Assembly (NCBI GenBank): GCA_021782365.1
Contig: JAJXVB010000003.1
Location: 1-64,000 of the forward strand
DNA length: 64,000 nucleotides
Source of the DNA: Pseudomonadota bacterium
Lineage (GTDB): Bacteria > Pseudomonadota > Gammaproteobacteria > Burkholderiales > Gallionellaceae
Direction: 5' to 3'
Numbering within the stretch: position 1 is the stretch's first letter; every line of letters begins with the position of its first letter. The notes beneath the pieces are model-generated. The model searched no databases, was not told where the DNA came from, and saw only the letters and a list, made by a program, of their open reading frames with translations. Shown here piece by piece: positions 1 through 9,485 of the stretch. A program made the position numbers and the translations under genes.

Positions 1-158
1 AGCTGCCTGCTGGCACCGAGATGGTGATGCCTGGCGACAACGTGAGCATCACGGTGTCGTTGATCAGCCCGATCGCGATGGAAGAGGGTCTGCGCTTTGC
101 GATCCGCGAAGGCGGCCGTACGGTCGGCGCGGGTGTGGTTGCGAAGATCATCGAATAA
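1..158 (+). CDS. tuf: Elongation factor Tu, C-terminal end (partial)
   Basis: The window opens inside the last 51 codons of EF-Tu, the GTPase that brings aminoacyl-tRNA to the ribosome. The frame beginning with the Leu codon at 3-5 reads the domain III end, including [27 protein letters not shown] and the final VVAKIIE before TAA at 156-158. Position directly before rpsJ is the classic str-S10 junction of beta- and gammaproteobacteria. Only the 3' end is visible, so tufA versus tufB cannot be told from sequence alone, although the context suggests the str-operon copy. Confidence 0.97.
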   Translation, partial: LPAGTEMVMPGDNVSITVSLISPIAMEEGLRFAIREGGRTVGAGVVAKIIE

Positions 159-172
159 GATTGTTGAATCGG

Positions 173-200
173 GATCGGGGACATTCGAAAATCCTCGATC
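173..200 (+). other. Imperfect hairpin after tuf
   Basis: GATCGGGGA (173-181) can pair with TCCTCGATC (192-200) with one G-T pair and a 10-base loop. No T-run follows, so it is not a clear intrinsic terminator. It may be a weak terminator, processing site, or a degenerate member of the GGATTGA-type hairpins found at 49181 and 59037. Confidence 0.35.
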
Positions 201-217
201 CTGGAAAATGATTTCAC

Positions 218-246
218 TTGCATTTATATTTGGGTGCGCATACAAT
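218..246 (+). promoter_or_regulatory. Sigma70-type promoter of the S10 operon
   Basis: TTGCAT (218-223) and TACAAT (241-246) are separated by exactly 17 bases, a good sigma70 match. Transcription would begin near 253, giving a short leader of about 60 bases before rpsJ, with a small hairpin GCGGC/GCCGC at 283-295. This leader is too short for the long L4-controlled S10 leader known from E. coli. Confidence 0.65.
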
Positions 247-313
247 GCGCCCCCTCGCATTTGCGGGTTCGTTCTTTAATTAGCGGCATTGCCGCATTGA
301 GCAAGAGAAAATT

Positions 314-625
314 ATGCAAAGTCAAAAAATTCGCATACGCCTGAAGGCCTTTGATTATCGTCTGATCGATCAGTCTGCCGCCAGGATAGTTGAAACGGCT
401 AAGCGCACCGGCGCGGTTGTTAATGGTCCGGTACCCTTGCCTACCAAGATCGAACGTTTTGACGTTCTTCGCTCGCCGCACGTGAACAAGACTTCACGTG
501 ACCAGTTTGAAATTCGTACTCACCTGCGCCTGATGGATATCGTTGATCCAACCGACAAGACGGTGGATGCGCTGATGAAGCTGGATTTGCCTGCAGGCGT
601 GGACGTTGAAATCAAGTTGCAGTAA
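314..625 (+). CDS. rpsJ: 30S ribosomal protein S10
   Basis: S10 (NusE) is part of the 30S head and also a partner of NusB/NusG in antitermination. The 103-residue product has the family length and the conserved segments [29 protein letters not shown] and the THLRLMDI stretch. It is the first gene of the S10 operon and is preceded by its own promoter at 218-246. An AAGAGAAAAT ribosome-binding region lies just before the ATG. Confidence 0.99.
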   Translation: MQSQKIRIRLKAFDYRLIDQSAARIVETAKRTGAVVNGPVPLPTKIERFDVLRSPHVNKTSRDQFEIRTHLRLMDIVDPTDKTVDALMKLDLPAGVDVEIKLQ

Positions 626-687
626 GAAATAGCAGCAAATAATTGGCCAGCCAATTGTAGTTGGCCCCTTAACAAGAGGAAATTAAA

Positions 688-1332
688 ATGAGCTTAGGAC
701 TTGTCGGTCGAAAGATTGGCATGACCCGCGTATTTGCCGAAGACGGTTCGTCGTTGCCGGTAACTGTGCTGGAAGTGTCCAACAATCGTGTCACCCAGGT
801 TAAATCCGCGGAAACCGATGGATACAGCGCCGTGCAATTGGCGCATGGCGTCCGTCGCGCAAGCCGCGTCAACAAGGCTGCAGCAGGCCACTTCGCGAAG
901 GCGGGTGTGGAAGCTGGCAGTGCACTCAAGGAATTCAGGGTTTCGGCTGATCAGCTGGGCGGTTTTCAGCCTGGTTCGACTGTCAGCGTGGAAATCTTTC
1001 AGGTGGGGCAGTTGGTCGATGTGACTGGCACCACGAAGGGTAAGGGCTATGCGGGCACGATCAAGCGCTACCACTTCGCTTCGGGCAGGGCCTCGCACGG
1101 TAACTCGAAGTCGCATAACGTTCCGGGCTCCATCGGCATGGCGCAGGACCCAGGTCGAGTTTTCCCTGGCAAGCGCATGACAGGCCATCTGGGTGACGTT
1201 CAGCGCACCGTGCAGAATCTAGAAGTCGTACGAGTCGACGTAGCACGCCAGCTGTTGCTGGTCAAAGGCGCCGTTCCCGGCAGCATCAACGGCCAGATAG
1301 TCGTGCGTCCAGCAGTAAAGGCAGGTGCATAA
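688..1332 (+). CDS. rplC: 50S ribosomal protein L3
   Basis: L3 is an early 50S assembly protein near the peptidyl transferase centre. The 214-residue sequence starts [16 protein letters not shown] and carries the typical [19 protein letters not shown] and [10 protein letters not shown] segments; the Gln in [15 protein letters not shown] is the site methylated by PrmB in relatives. AAGAGGA lies before the ATG. Its TAA shares one base with the rplD start (TAATG), so L3 and L4 are probably translationally coupled. Confidence 0.99.
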   Translation: MSLGLVGRKIGMTRVFAEDGSSLPVTVLEVSNNRVTQVKSAETDGYSAVQLAHGVRRASRVNKAAAGHFAKAGVEAGSALKEFRVSADQLGGFQPGSTVSVEIFQVGQLVDVTGTTKGKGYAGTIKRYHFASGRASHGNSKSHNVPGSIGMAQDPGRVFPGKRMTGHLGDVQRTVQNLEVVRVDVARQLLLVKGAVPGSINGQIVVRPAVKAGA

Positions 1333-1958
1333 TGGAATTGAAAGTCATCAATGAGAAGGGTGTTGCATCCGCAAACCTCGTTGCATCCGATCAGGTGTTT
1401 GGTCGCGGATACAACGAAGACCTGGTGCATCAGCTGGTCGTCGCCTATCAGGCAAACGCGCGCGCTGCAAACAGCAAGCAAAAGGGTCGCAGCGAAATCG
1501 CAAAGAGCACGCGCAAGCCATTTGCACAAAAGGGAACCGGCCGTGCTCGCGCCGGTATGGCAAGCAGCCCGCTCTGGCGTGGCGGCGGCAAGATCTTCCC
1601 GAATACCGGGGAAGAGAACTATACGCACAAGGTGAACAGGAAGATGTATCGCGCAGGCGTTGCAGCGATATTTTCCAAACTGGTTTCCGAAGATCGTCTG
1701 GTCGTGGTCGAGGAGCTGAAGGTCGATGCTCCGAAGACGAAGATGTTTGTCGAGAAGATCAAAGGTATGGGGCTTGGCGCCGAGCGCGTTCTGATCATCA
1801 CCGATGATCTGGATGAAAACCTGTACCTGTCATCGCGCAATCTGCCGAATGTGCTGGTGCTTGAGGCAGCTCAGGCCGATCCTGTCAGTCTGATCCGTTT
1901 TCCAAGGGTCGTGCTGACCCGCGGCGCGGTTGCAAAAATTGAGGAGATGTTCGCATGA
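1332..1958 (+). CDS. rplD: 50S ribosomal protein L4
   Basis: L4 lines the exit tunnel; in E. coli it is also the S10-operon repressor and an RNase E inhibitor. The 208 residues include the long basic loop with [16 protein letters not shown] and PLWRGGG, the part that reaches the tunnel. The start overlaps the rplC stop by one base, and the end overlaps rplW by four (ATGA). No long L4-binding leader is seen upstream of rpsJ, so L4 autoregulation here is doubtful. Confidence 0.99.
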   Translation: MELKVINEKGVASANLVASDQVFGRGYNEDLVHQLVVAYQANARAANSKQKGRSEIAKSTRKPFAQKGTGRARAGMASSPLWRGGGKIFPNTGEENYTHKVNRKMYRAGVAAIFSKLVSEDRLVVVEELKVDAPKTKMFVEKIKGMGLGAERVLIITDDLDENLYLSSRNLPNVLVLEAAQADPVSLIRFPRVVLTRGAVAKIEEMFA

Positions 1959-2272
1959 GTGCACAGGCATACAGTCAAGAGCGTTTGATGAAAGTATTGA
2001 TCGCGCCTCAGATCTCCGAGAAAGCAACCTATGTAGCCGACAAGAACGAGCAGGTGGTTTTCAAGGTTGCGACTGATGCGACCAAGCCGGAGATCAAGGC
2101 TGCTGTCGAGTTGATGTTCAACGTGAAAGTGGACAGCGTTCAGGTTGCCTTCGTAAAGGGTAAGGTCAAGCGCACAGGTCGCTTCACCGGACGTAGGAAT
2201 CACTGGAAGAAAGCCTATGTGTGTCTTGCTTCCGGTCAGGAAATCAACTTCGCAGCTGGCGAGCAAGGATAA
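1955..2272 (+). CDS. rplW: 50S ribosomal protein L23
   Basis: L23 sits at the tunnel exit and is the docking site for trigger factor and SRP. The 105-residue product has [13 protein letters not shown], the [17 protein letters not shown] segment and the basic loop [21 protein letters not shown]. The ATG at 1955 overlaps the rplD stop; a later in-frame Met (residue 12, MKVLIAPQ) is an alternative start, but the overlap favours the first. Confidence 0.98.
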   Translation: MSAQAYSQERLMKVLIAPQISEKATYVADKNEQVVFKVATDATKPEIKAAVELMFNVKVDSVQVAFVKGKVKRTGRFTGRRNHWKKAYVCLASGQEINFAAGEQG

Positions 2273-2277
2273 TTATC

Positions 2278-3105
2278 ATGGCATTGATTAAACTCAAACC
2301 CAGGACACCCGGACAGCGCGGCATGCTGCGCGTGGTCAATCCTGATCTGCATAAGGGCAAGCCGGTAGCATCGCTGACAGAGAAGCAGGACAAGACAGCG
2401 GGCCGCAACAACAACGGTCATATCACGACGCGCCATATGGGCGGCGGTCACAAGCAGCATTATCGCTTGATCGATTTCAAGCGGAACAAGGATGGCATTC
2501 CCTGCATCGTCGAGCGCCTGGAATATGATCCCAATCGCAGCGCAAATATCGCGCTGCTGCTCTATGTCGATGGCGAGCGCCGCTACATCATCGCTCCCAA
2601 GGGGGTGACTGCTGGCATGCCGCTGATCAGCGGATCCGAAGCGCCGATCAAGGTTGGCAATGCATTGCCTCTGCGCAACATCCCTGTCGGCTCGACGATA
2701 CACTGCATCGAGATGCTGCCTGGAAAGGGCGCGCAGCTTGCGCGTTCAGCGGGAACTTCGGTTCAGCTTCTGGCGCGCGAAGGCAGCTATGCCCAGCTGC
2801 GTCTGCGCTCCGGCGAGATCCGCAAGGTGCACATCGACTGCAAGGCCACACTCGGTGAAGTCGGAAATTCAGAGCACAGCCTGCGTTCAATCGGCAAGGC
2901 GGGCGCAATGCGCTGGCGCGGCGTTCGTCCTACCGTTCGCGGTGTGGTGATGAACCCGATCGATCACCCGCACGGAGGTGGTGAAGGAAAGACTGCTGCG
3001 GGCCGTCATCCTGTCAGCCCATGGGGTGTTCCTGCTAAGGGATTCCGCACACGTCGCAACAAGCGCACTGACAACATGATCGTGCGCCGTCGCTTTAAGG
3101 CTTAA
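2278..3105 (+). CDS. rplB: 50S ribosomal protein L2
   Basis: L2 is a core 50S protein needed for subunit association and peptidyl transfer. The 275-residue protein starts at ATG 2278 ([15 protein letters not shown]), five bases after rplW, which gives the standard family length; an upstream in-frame start at 2221 lies inside rplW and is rejected. Conserved features include [19 protein letters not shown], and the active-site-proximal [14 protein letters not shown] with its conserved His. GAGCAAGGA precedes the start. Confidence 0.99.
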   Translation: MALIKLKPRTPGQRGMLRVVNPDLHKGKPVASLTEKQDKTAGRNNNGHITTRHMGGGHKQHYRLIDFKRNKDGIPCIVERLEYDPNRSANIALLLYVDGERRYIIAPKGVTAGMPLISGSEAPIKVGNALPLRNIPVGSTIHCIEMLPGKGAQLARSAGTSVQLLAREGSYAQLRLRSGEIRKVHIDCKATLGEVGNSEHSLRSIGKAGAMRWRGVRPTVRGVVMNPIDHPHGGGEGKTAAGRHPVSPWGVPAKGFRTRRNKRTDNMIVRRRFKA

Positions 3106-3116
3106 GGGGTAATAAC

Positions 3117-3395
3117 ATGGCACGTTCCATCAAAAAAGGTCCATTTGTCGATGCGCATCTGCTGAAGAAGGTCGAGGCTGTTCGCGCGACCAGCGATAAG
3201 CGTCCGATCAAAACCTGGTCTCGCCGTTCCACGGTGCTTCCTGAGTTTGTCGGCCTGACGATCGCGGTTCACAATGGCAAGCAGCACATCCCTGTGTATA
3301 TTTCCGAGAACATGGTTGGGCACAAGTTGGGTGAGTTTTCCCTGACGCGCACCTTCAAGGGTCATGCTGCTGATAAAAAAGCAGTGAAGAGATAA
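3117..3395 (+). CDS. rpsS: 30S ribosomal protein S19
   Basis: S19 is a 30S head protein that contacts L5 and the A-site tRNA. The 92-residue protein begins [16 protein letters not shown] and has the conserved [28 protein letters not shown] and TRTFKGH segments. TTAAGGGG precedes its start, and the gene lies 11 bases after rplB in the S10 operon. Confidence 0.99.
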   Translation: MARSIKKGPFVDAHLLKKVEAVRATSDKRPIKTWSRRSTVLPEFVGLTIAVHNGKQHIPVYISENMVGHKLGEFSLTRTFKGHAADKKAVKR

Positions 3396-3405
3396 GGGGA
3401 TGACG

Positions 3406-3738
3406 ATGACATTAACCACAGCAGTTGCAAAAAACATACACCTGTCGGCCCAGAAGGGTAGGCTGGTTGCAGATCAGATCCGCGGTCTGCCGGTTTCGCA
3501 GGCGCTTAACATCCTTGCCTTCAGCCCCAAAAAGGGTGCGGCTATCATCAAAAAGGCGCTGGATTCCGCGATCGCGAATGCAGAGCACAATGACGGCGCC
3601 GATATCGATGAGCTGAAAGTTAAGGTGATCTATGTCGACAAGGCTGCATCACTGAAGCGTTTCATGGCTCGCGCCAAGGGTCGTGGAAACAGGATAGAGA
3701 AGCAGACTTGCCATATCACGATTAGCGTCGGAAACTGA
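3406..3738 (+). CDS. rplV: 50S ribosomal protein L22
   Basis: L22 lines the exit tunnel with a long beta hairpin; changes there give macrolide resistance in other bacteria. The protein of 110 residues has [21 protein letters not shown] and the hairpin [23 protein letters not shown]. Two in-frame ATGs lie at 3400 and 3406. The AAGGGG at 3394-3399 touches the first but sits 6 bases before the second, so 3406 is chosen. Confidence 0.97.
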   Translation: MTLTTAVAKNIHLSAQKGRLVADQIRGLPVSQALNILAFSPKKGAAIIKKALDSAIANAEHNDGADIDELKVKVIYVDKAASLKRFMARAKGRGNRIEKQTCHITISVGN

Positions 3739-3747
3739 GGATAGATT

Positions 3748-4452
3748 ATGGGACAGAAAATACACCCAACCGGTTTTAGGTTAAGCGTTCGCAAGAACTG
3801 GGACTCCAAGTGGTTTGCGACGAGCGCCAATTTTTCCGACATGCTTCTGAAGGATATCCAGGTTCGCGATTACCTGAAGAAAAAGCTGGCGTCATCGATG
3901 GTCTCAAAGATCATCATAGAACGTCCCGCGAAGAGCGCGAAGGTCACGATTTACACGGCCCGCCCTGGCATGGTGATCGGCAAGAAAGGCGAGGACATCG
4001 AGATGCTGAGGTCCGAGCTCAGGAAGCGCATGGGTCTTCAGGCTGTTGATCTCGCGATCGAAGAAGTCAGAAAGCCAGAGATCGACGCGCAGCTGATCGC
4101 CGACAATATCACCGCGCAATTGGAAAAGCGCATCATGTTCCGACGTGCGATGAAGCGTTCCATGCAGAATGCGATGAGACTCGGCGCGCTTGGCATCAAG
4201 ATCATGAGTTCCGGCCGTCTGAACGGCATCGAGATCGCACGCACCGAATGGTATCGCGAAGGTCGCGTGCCTTTGCATACGCTGCGCGCAGACATAGATT
4301 ACGGCACCTCGGAAGCCAAGACCACGTATGGCATTATCGGCGTGAAGGTGTGGGTGTACAAGGGTGATGCAAACCAGGAGGCTGTTGCCCCTGCCGCGGA
4401 ACCTGAAAAGAGAGTAAAAAAGCCAGGAGCTAAGCATGCTACAGCCAGCTAG
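3748..4452 (+). CDS. rpsC: 30S ribosomal protein S3
   Basis: S3 forms the mRNA entry channel with S4 and S5. The 234 residues start [14 protein letters not shown] and contain the KH domain loop [13 protein letters not shown] and the C-terminal [23 protein letters not shown] region. The C-terminal tail ([17 protein letters not shown]) is low-complexity and variable, as is usual. The last 17 bases overlap the start of rplP. Confidence 0.99.
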   Translation: MGQKIHPTGFRLSVRKNWDSKWFATSANFSDMLLKDIQVRDYLKKKLASSMVSKIIIERPAKSAKVTIYTARPGMVIGKKGEDIEMLRSELRKRMGLQAVDLAIEEVRKPEIDAQLIADNITAQLEKRIMFRRAMKRSMQNAMRLGALGIKIMSSGRLNGIEIARTEWYREGRVPLHTLRADIDYGTSEAKTTYGIIGVKVWVYKGDANQEAVAPAAEPEKRVKKPGAKHATAS

Positions 4453-4852
4453 AAGAAAATTCCGCAAGGAGCAAAAGGGCCGCAATACGGGTATTGCGAC
4501 TCGCGGCAACAAGGTGAGTTTCGGTGAGTTTGGCCTCAAGTCTGTTGATCGCGGCCGTTTGACTGCTCGCCAGATCGAGGCAGCGCGCCGTGCGATGACC
4601 CGCCACATCAAGCGCGGTGGCCGCATCTGGATACGCGTGTTTCCGGACAAGCCGATTTCCAAGAAGCCTGCAGAGGTCCGCATGGGTAACGGTAAGGGTA
4701 GCCCCGAGTACTACGTCGCCGAGATTCAACCCGGCAAGATGTTGTACGAAATGGATGGTGTAGACGAATCCTTGGCGCGCGAAGCGTTCAAGCTGGCCTC
4801 TGCAAAGTTGCCGCTTGCGACCGTTTTTGTCGTCAGACAGGTAGGTGAATGA
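4436..4852 (+). CDS. rplP: 50S ribosomal protein L16
   Basis: L16 binds near the A site and 5S rRNA. The 138-residue protein starts [17 protein letters not shown] and has the typical [21 protein letters not shown] and [22 protein letters not shown] segments, including the conserved Arg of PGKM/RMGNGKG regions modified in relatives. It starts 17 bases inside rpsC, with the AGCCAGGAGC purine stretch serving as ribosome-binding site. Confidence 0.99.
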   Translation: MLQPARRKFRKEQKGRNTGIATRGNKVSFGEFGLKSVDRGRLTARQIEAARRAMTRHIKRGGRIWIRVFPDKPISKKPAEVRMGNGKGSPEYYVAEIQPGKMLYEMDGVDESLAREAFKLASAKLPLATVFVVRQVGE

Positions 4853-4854
4853 TC

Positions 4855-5049
4855 ATGAAGGCAAGTGAACTCAAGCAGAAGTCGATGTCGGAGCTGCAGC
4901 AGGAATTGCTGGCGATGACCAAGGCTCAATTCGGTCTGCGCATGCAGGTTGCGACGCAGCAGATGACCAAGACAAGCGAGATGCGAAAAGTACGCCGCGA
5001 TATCGCGCGCATCAAAACCGTTATGAAGCAGAAGGAATCCCAGTCATGA
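4855..5049 (+). CDS. rpmC: 50S ribosomal protein L29
   Basis: L29 is a two-helix protein next to L23 at the tunnel exit. With the start at 4855 it has 64 residues beginning [18 protein letters not shown], the normal form. An in-frame ATG at 4849 overlaps the rplP stop, but the AGGTG at 4843-4847 is well spaced only for 4855. Its stop overlaps the ATG of rpsQ. Confidence 0.95.
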   Translation: MKASELKQKSMSELQQELLAMTKAQFGLRMQVATQQMTKTSEMRKVRRDIARIKTVMKQKESQS

Positions 5050-5291
5050 GCGAAGCAAAACTCAAGCGCACCCTGGTCGGAAAGGTTGTGAGCGACAAGA
5101 TGGACAAGACCGTCACCGTCCTGGTCGAGCGCAAGGTGAAGCATCCGTTGTTGGGCAAGATCATCCGCGTGTCAAAGAAGTATCACGCGCACGATGAAAA
5201 CAACGAGTGCCATACCGGCGACGTGGTCACGATCGAAGAATGCCGTCCCATCGCAAAGACAAAGGCTTGGCGTGTTTCCAAGTCGGCATAA
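5046..5291 (+). CDS. rpsQ: 30S ribosomal protein S17
   Basis: S17 is a primary 16S rRNA-binding OB-fold protein. The 81-residue product has [40 protein letters not shown] and [18 protein letters not shown], covering the full fold. It overlaps rpmC by four bases (ATGA) and ends the S10 part of the cluster; a promoter and leader follow before rplN. Confidence 0.99.
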   Translation: MSEAKLKRTLVGKVVSDKMDKTVTVLVERKVKHPLLGKIIRVSKKYHAHDENNECHTGDVVTIEECRPIAKTKAWRVSKSA

Positions 5292-5299
5292 AATTTAAC

Positions 5300-5327
5300 T
5301 TGCAAATCTTTTTGATTGGCATATAAT
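5300..5327 (+). promoter_or_regulatory. Sigma70-type promoter before rplN (spc operon)
   Basis: TTGCAA (5300-5305) and a perfect TATAAT (5322-5327) are 16 bases apart in the gap between rpsQ and rplN. It would start transcripts near 5334 and give the spc genes a supply independent of the S10 promoter. Confidence 0.7.
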
Positions 5328-5334
5328 ACGCGGC

Positions 5335-5420
5335 TTCGTTGCATCGCCGCTTGCGGCGACCTAGACCCGAACGGGTTCCAAAACTGGCCGCTGTAAGCGG
5401 AAAAAGTTGGAGATTAAATA
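5335..5420 (+). promoter_or_regulatory. Structured leader of rplN with three small hairpins
   Basis: Three consecutive stem-loops are visible: TCGCCG-CTTG-CGGCGA (5344-5359), ACCC-GAAC-GGGT (5365-5376) and CCGCT-GTA-AGCGG (5388-5400), followed by TTGGAG and the rplN start. Such a leader could bind a ribosomal protein or affect mRNA stability; in E. coli spc control by S8 acts further downstream near rplE, so this is not the known site. Function is inference. Confidence 0.45.
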
Positions 5421-5789
5421 ATGATACAAATGCAGTCTGTTTTAGATGTGGCGGACAATACAGGTGCGCGCTCTGTCATGTGCATCAAGGTGCTTGGCGG
5501 TTCAAAGCGCCGCTATGCTTCCGTCGGTGATGTGATCAAGGTGAGCATTAGAGATGCTGCTCCTCGTGGCCGCGTGAAGAAGGGCGAAGTGTATAACGCT
5601 GTCGTCGTTCGCACTGCGAAAGGCGTGCGCCGTACGGACGGTTCGCTGATCAAGTTTGACGGGAATGCTGCCGTGTTGCTCAATTCCAAGCTCGAGCCTA
5701 TAGGCACGCGTATTTTCGGACCTGTCACGCGCGAGCTGCGCACTGAAAGGTTCATGAAGATTGTATCGCTTGCGCCTGAAGTGCTTTAG
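5421..5789 (+). CDS. rplN: 50S ribosomal protein L14
   Basis: L14 sits at the subunit interface and is the docking site for RsfS. The 122-residue product begins [22 protein letters not shown] and has the conserved [17 protein letters not shown] and the end segment [18 protein letters not shown]. It is the first gene after the internal promoter at 5300-5327. Confidence 0.99.
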   Translation: MIQMQSVLDVADNTGARSVMCIKVLGGSKRRYASVGDVIKVSIRDAAPRGRVKKGEVYNAVVVRTAKGVRRTDGSLIKFDGNAAVLLNSKLEPIGTRIFGPVTRELRTERFMKIVSLAPEVL

Positions 5790-5814
5790 TTAAACGGGTA
5801 GATTCGAGGAAAAC

Positions 5815-6129
5815 ATGCGTAAGATTAAAAAGAACGACGACGTGATCGTCATTGCCGGAAAGGACAAGGGCGTCCGCGGCAACGTGCTGAGCGTGCTTGG
5901 CGACTATCTGTTGGTCTCTGGCGTGAACAGGGTAAAGAAGCATCAGAAGCCCAATCCTGTGAAGGGTTTGACTGGAGGCATCATCGAGATGGAATCCAGG
6001 ATCCACGTTTCCAACGTGGCGCTTTATAACGCGGCCGAGAACAAGGGTGCTCGAGTCGGATTTAAGACGCTGGAAGATGGCCGCCGTGTGCGCGTGTTCA
6101 AATCCACCGGCGAAGTTGTTGACGCTTAA
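5815..6129 (+). CDS. rplX: 50S ribosomal protein L24
   Basis: L24 is an assembly-initiating 23S-binding protein with a KOW motif. The 104 residues start [19 protein letters not shown], with the KOW loop [13 protein letters not shown] and the later [12 protein letters not shown] and [17 protein letters not shown] segments. It lies 25 bases after rplN with GAGGAAA before its ATG. Confidence 0.99.
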   Translation: MRKIKKNDDVIVIAGKDKGVRGNVLSVLGDYLLVSGVNRVKKHQKPNPVKGLTGGIIEMESRIHVSNVALYNAAENKGARVGFKTLEDGRRVRVFKSTGEVVDA

Positions 6130-6140
6130 GGGGTAAGAGC

Positions 6141-6680
6141 ATGGCTCGTTTGTATGATTTTTACAAGGAAAAGGTCGCCAAAGACCTGATGACCCAATTC
6201 GGCTACAAGTCCGTGATGGAAGTTCCTCGCATAGAGAAGATCACCCTGAACATGGGTGTAGGCGAAGCGGTCGCCGACAAGAAGGTGATGGACTTCGCGG
6301 TGGGTGACATGCAGAAGATCGCGGGTCAGAAGCCTGTGGTCACGATGTCAAAGAAATCCATCGCCGGCTTCAAGATACGCGAGGGTTATCCTGTCGGCTG
6401 CAAGGTCACGCTGCGCAAGGAGCGCATGTACGAATTCCTGGATAGGCTGATCACCGTCGCCATTCCGCGCATCCGCGATTTCCGTGGAATTTCCGGAAAG
6501 TCCTTCGATGGTCGTGGCAACTACAACATGGGCGTCAAGGAACAGATCATATTTCCGGAAATCGAATATGAGAAGATCGATGCGCTGCGCGGTATGAACA
6601 TCACGATCACCACTTCCGCAAAAACCGACGAAGAGGCCCGCGCGCTGTTGCTGGCCTTCAAGCTCCCATTAAAGAAATGA
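6141..6680 (+). CDS. rplE: 50S ribosomal protein L5
   Basis: L5 binds 5S rRNA in the central protuberance. The 179-residue product has [52 protein letters not shown] and the [22 protein letters not shown] segment typical of bacterial L5. AAGGGG precedes the start. The region around its start is where S8 binds spc mRNA in E. coli; no conserved S8 site was confirmed here. Confidence 0.99.
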   Translation: MARLYDFYKEKVAKDLMTQFGYKSVMEVPRIEKITLNMGVGEAVADKKVMDFAVGDMQKIAGQKPVVTMSKKSIAGFKIREGYPVGCKVTLRKERMYEFLDRLITVAIPRIRDFRGISGKSFDGRGNYNMGVKEQIIFPEIEYEKIDALRGMNITITTSAKTDEEARALLLAFKLPLKK

Positions 6681-6690
6681 GGGATTACTA

Positions 6691-6996
6691 ATGGCTAAGA
6701 TGTCTTTGATTAACCGCGAGCAAAAGCGCCGTGACATGGTGAAGAAGTACGCTGCAAAGCGTGCTGAGCTGAATGCTGCGATTTCCAACATGAGCTTGAG
6801 CGAAGAGGAGCGCGCTGCCGCTCGTCAGAGGCTGCAGTCATTGCCCAGGGATTCCAGCCCTGTGCGATTGCGCAACCGCTGTGCGCTGACCGGGCGTCCT
6901 CGTGGAACATTCAGAAAGTTTGGTCTTGGACGCATCAAGATTCGTGAATATGCGATGCGCGGCGAGATTCCTGGCGTCGTCAAGGCAAGCTGGTAG
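6691..6996 (+). CDS. rpsN: 30S ribosomal protein S14 (zinc-free form)
   Basis: S14 is a late-assembling 30S head protein. The product has 101 residues, the long form without the paired CxxC zinc ribbon (only one Cys, in [12 protein letters not shown]). Conserved parts are [19 protein letters not shown] and [23 protein letters not shown]. This contrasts with the zinc-type S4 and L36 encoded in the same cluster. Confidence 0.99.
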   Translation: MAKMSLINREQKRRDMVKKYAAKRAELNAAISNMSLSEEERAAARQRLQSLPRDSSPVRLRNRCALTGRPRGTFRKFGLGRIKIREYAMRGEIPGVVKASW

Positions 6997-7008
6997 GAGA
7001 ATTGATAT

Positions 7009-7407
7009 ATGAGCATGAATGATCCAATTTCCGATATGCTGACGCGCATACGCAATGCGCAAATGGCGGAAAAAACTACGGTATCTATGCCTTCCTCAAA
7101 ACTGAAGGTGGCGATAGCAGAGGTTCTCAAGGATGAGGGCTATGTGGATGGGTACAAGGTTGAGAAGGATGATGCAAACAAGGCGATACTTCAGATCGGT
7201 CTGAAGTATTATGCGGGCCGCCCTGTGATCGAGAAGATCCAGCGCGTAAGCCGTCCTGGTTTGCGGATTTACAAGGGCAGCGGCGAGATACCCAAGGTGA
7301 TGAATGGCCTGGGAATTGCGATCGTTTCTACGTCTAAGGGTCTGATGACGGACCGCAAGGCCCGCGCCAATGGTATTGGCGGCGAAGTGCTTTGTGTGGT
7401 CGCGTAG
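7009..7407 (+). CDS. rpsH: 30S ribosomal protein S8
   Basis: S8 binds the central domain of 16S rRNA and is the spc-operon repressor in E. coli. The 132-residue protein begins [18 protein letters not shown], matching the family start, so the ATG at 7009 is preferred over 7015; AGGAG sits nine bases upstream. The C-terminal [25 protein letters not shown] is highly conserved. Confidence 0.99.
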   Translation: MSMNDPISDMLTRIRNAQMAEKTTVSMPSSKLKVAIAEVLKDEGYVDGYKVEKDDANKAILQIGLKYYAGRPVIEKIQRVSRPGLRIYKGSGEIPKVMNGLGIAIVSTSKGLMTDRKARANGIGGEVLCVVA

Positions 7408-7417
7408 AGAGGTAATT

Positions 7418-7951
7418 ATGTCTAGAGTTGCCAAAAATCCTGTGGTAGTTCCAAGTGGCGTAGCAGTGGCCCTGGATACAAATGAGATTTCTGTGAAAGG
7501 CCCGCTGGGGACCTTGAAGCAAAAGTTGAGCGGCGATGTCAAGGTTGTGCAGGAGGACAATGTCCTGAAGTGTGCTGCCGCGAACAATTCAAAGCAGGCT
7601 GATGCGATGTCGGGAACGGTGCGCGCGCTGGTTGCGAACATGGTTCAAGGTGTGAGCCAGGGTTTCGAGCGCAAGCTGACACTCGTCGGTGTGGGTTACC
7701 GTGCACAGGCTGCCGGTGATACGCTGAACCTGACGCTTGGCTTTTCGCATCCTGTCGCCTATGTGATGCCTGCAGGCGTCCAGGTAAGCACACCTTCGCA
7801 AACCGAGATCGTTTTAAAGGGCGCTGACAAGCAGCGCGTTGGCCAGGTTGCGGCCGAGATTCGCGCCTTCCGCGAGCCTGAGCCTTACAAGGGCAAGGGT
7901 GTGCGCTATAGCGACGAAGTGGTCGTCATGAAAGAAACCAAGAAGAAATAA
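7418..7951 (+). CDS. rplF: 50S ribosomal protein L6
   Basis: L6 lies near the sarcin-ricin loop. With the ATG at 7418 ([19 protein letters not shown]) it has 177 residues, the usual length; an in-frame start at 7370 lies within rpsH and is rejected. AGAGGTAAT lies before the ATG. The C-terminal [30 protein letters not shown] signature region is complete. Confidence 0.98.
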   Translation: MSRVAKNPVVVPSGVAVALDTNEISVKGPLGTLKQKLSGDVKVVQEDNVLKCAAANNSKQADAMSGTVRALVANMVQGVSQGFERKLTLVGVGYRAQAAGDTLNLTLGFSHPVAYVMPAGVQVSTPSQTEIVLKGADKQRVGQVAAEIRAFREPEPYKGKGVRYSDEVVVMKETKKK

Positions 7952-7962
7952 TTGAGGCGGAT

Positions 7963-8319
7963 ATGTTGAACAAGAAAGCATCTCGTCAGCGCAGATCACG
8001 CAAAACCCGTGCTCGCATCGCTGAACAAAGAACCGTGCGTTTGGCAGTCCATCGCACCAATCTGCATATCTATGCGCAGATCATTTCCGCCTGCGGCGGC
8101 AAGATTCTTGCAAGCGCGTCGAGCGTTGAAGCCGACGTCAGAAAGGATCTGGCCAGCGGTGGAAACACGGCTGCTGCTGCCGTCGTCGGCAAGCGCATCG
8201 CAGAAAAGGCGAAGAGCGCTGGCATCGAGGCGGTCGCCTTCGATCGCTCCGGCAATCGTTATCATGGCCGTGTCAAGGCGTTGGCTGAAGCCGCGCGTGA
8301 ACATGGTCTGAAGTTCTAA
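7963..8319 (+). CDS. rplR: 50S ribosomal protein L18
   Basis: L18 carries 5S rRNA into the 50S subunit together with L5. The 118-residue sequence has the basic N-terminus with [15 protein letters not shown], then [16 protein letters not shown] and the end [26 protein letters not shown]. It lies 11 bases after rplF with GAGGCGG before its start. Confidence 0.99.
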   Translation: MLNKKASRQRRSRKTRARIAEQRTVRLAVHRTNLHIYAQIISACGGKILASASSVEADVRKDLASGGNTAAAAVVGKRIAEKAKSAGIEAVAFDRSGNRYHGRVKALAEAAREHGLKF

Positions 8320-8333
8320 TTGGAGTCTTAACT

Positions 8334-8852
8334 ATGGCTAAACCTCAAGCAAAACCGCAAAAAGAGGAACGCGATGACGGCATGATCGAGAAGATGATCG
8401 CCGTGAACCGCGTCACCAAAGTCGTCAAGGGTGGTCGCATCATGGGCTTTGCAGCCCTCGCAGTGGTCGGTGATGGCGACGGTCGCGTCGCAATGGGCAA
8501 GGGCAAATCCAAGGAAGTTCCCGTTGCAGTGCAGAAGGCGATGGACGAGTGCCGCCGCAATCTCGTGAAAATCAGCCTGAAGAACGGCACCTTGCATCAC
8601 ACCGTAGTCGGCAAGCATGGCGCTGCAAAGGTTCTGATGCAGCCTGCATCCGAAGGTACCGGCATTATCGCCGGCGGCGCGATGCGCGCGGTGTTCGAAG
8701 CGGTTGGCGTGAAGGATGTGCTCGCTAAGTGCATCGGTTCCAGCAATCCTTACAACGTCGTTCGCGCGACGCTCAACGGCCTGAAGGCGCTGAATGCGCC
8801 TTCCGAAATCGCAGCCAAGCGCGGCAAGAGCGTAGATGAAATTCTGGGGTAA
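8334..8852 (+). CDS. rpsE: 30S ribosomal protein S5
   Basis: S5 helps decoding fidelity with S4. The 172-residue protein has the double-stranded RNA-binding N-domain with [45 protein letters not shown] and the C-domain [30 protein letters not shown] tail of [13 protein letters not shown] ends the protein. It is followed three bases later by rpmD. Confidence 0.99.
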   Translation: MAKPQAKPQKEERDDGMIEKMIAVNRVTKVVKGGRIMGFAALAVVGDGDGRVAMGKGKSKEVPVAVQKAMDECRRNLVKISLKNGTLHHTVVGKHGAAKVLMQPASEGTGIIAGGAMRAVFEAVGVKDVLAKCIGSSNPYNVVRATLNGLKALNAPSEIAAKRGKSVDEILG

Positions 8853-8855
8853 GAG

Positions 8856-9041
8856 ATGACACAAGCCAAAACCATCAAAGTGACTCAGGTCAGAAGCAAG
8901 ATCGGCACAAAGCAGTCTCATCGCGCAACGCTGCGCGGTCTGGGCTTGCGCCATATCAATCACACTGTCGAGCTCGAGGATACCCCTTGCGTTCGCGGCA
9001 TGATCAACAAGGTTTTTTACCTGGTTAAGTGCGAGGCATAA
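8856..9041 (+). CDS. rpmD: 50S ribosomal protein L30
   Basis: L30 is a small 50S protein with a ferredoxin-like fold. The 61-residue product has [25 protein letters not shown] and the [13 protein letters not shown] ending typical of the bacterial type. It begins three bases after rpsE with AAGAG upstream and is followed immediately by rplO. Confidence 0.98.
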   Translation: MTQAKTIKVTQVRSKIGTKQSHRATLRGLGLRHINHTVELEDTPCVRGMINKVFYLVKCEA

Positions 9042-9043
9042 AG

Positions 9044-9478
9044 ATGCAACTCAATACTATCAAGTCAGCGCCAGGCGCAAAGCATGCGAAGCGCCGCGTC
9101 GGACGCGGCATCGGATCGGGTCTTGGCAAGACGGCAGGCCGTGGTCACAAGGGTCAGAAGTCCCGTGCGGGCGGATTTCACAAGGTCGGCTTCGAGGGCG
9201 GTCAGATGCCGCTTCAGCGTCGCCTTCCCAAGCGCGGTTTCGTTTCGCTGACCCGCAATGACACAGCGGAAGTTCGCCTGTCGGACCTGCAAAGCATGCC
9301 TGTCGACACGATCGATCTGCTCGCTTTGAAGCAGGCCGGAGTGGTCAGCGGCACTTCATTGTCTGCAAAGGTTTTCCTGTGCGGTGAGATCACTCGTGCC
9401 GTCAAGCTGCAGGGTCTGCGTGTAACCAAGGGTGCACGCGCTGCGATTGAAGCTGCTGGCGGCAGCATTGCTGAGTAG
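9044..9478 (+). CDS. rplO: 50S ribosomal protein L15
   Basis: L15 is a late assembly protein of the 50S subunit. The start at 9044 ([22 protein letters not shown]) gives 144 residues, the normal length, and begins three bases after the rpmD stop; an in-frame start at 9029 lies within rpmD. Conserved glycine-rich [20 protein letters not shown] and [18 protein letters not shown] are present. Confidence 0.98.
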   Translation: MQLNTIKSAPGAKHAKRRVGRGIGSGLGKTAGRGHKGQKSRAGGFHKVGFEGGQMPLQRRLPKRGFVSLTRNDTAEVRLSDLQSMPVDTIDLLALKQAGVVSGTSLSAKVFLCGEITRAVKLQGLRVTKGARAAIEAAGGSIAE

Positions 9479-9485
9479 GCAGGCT

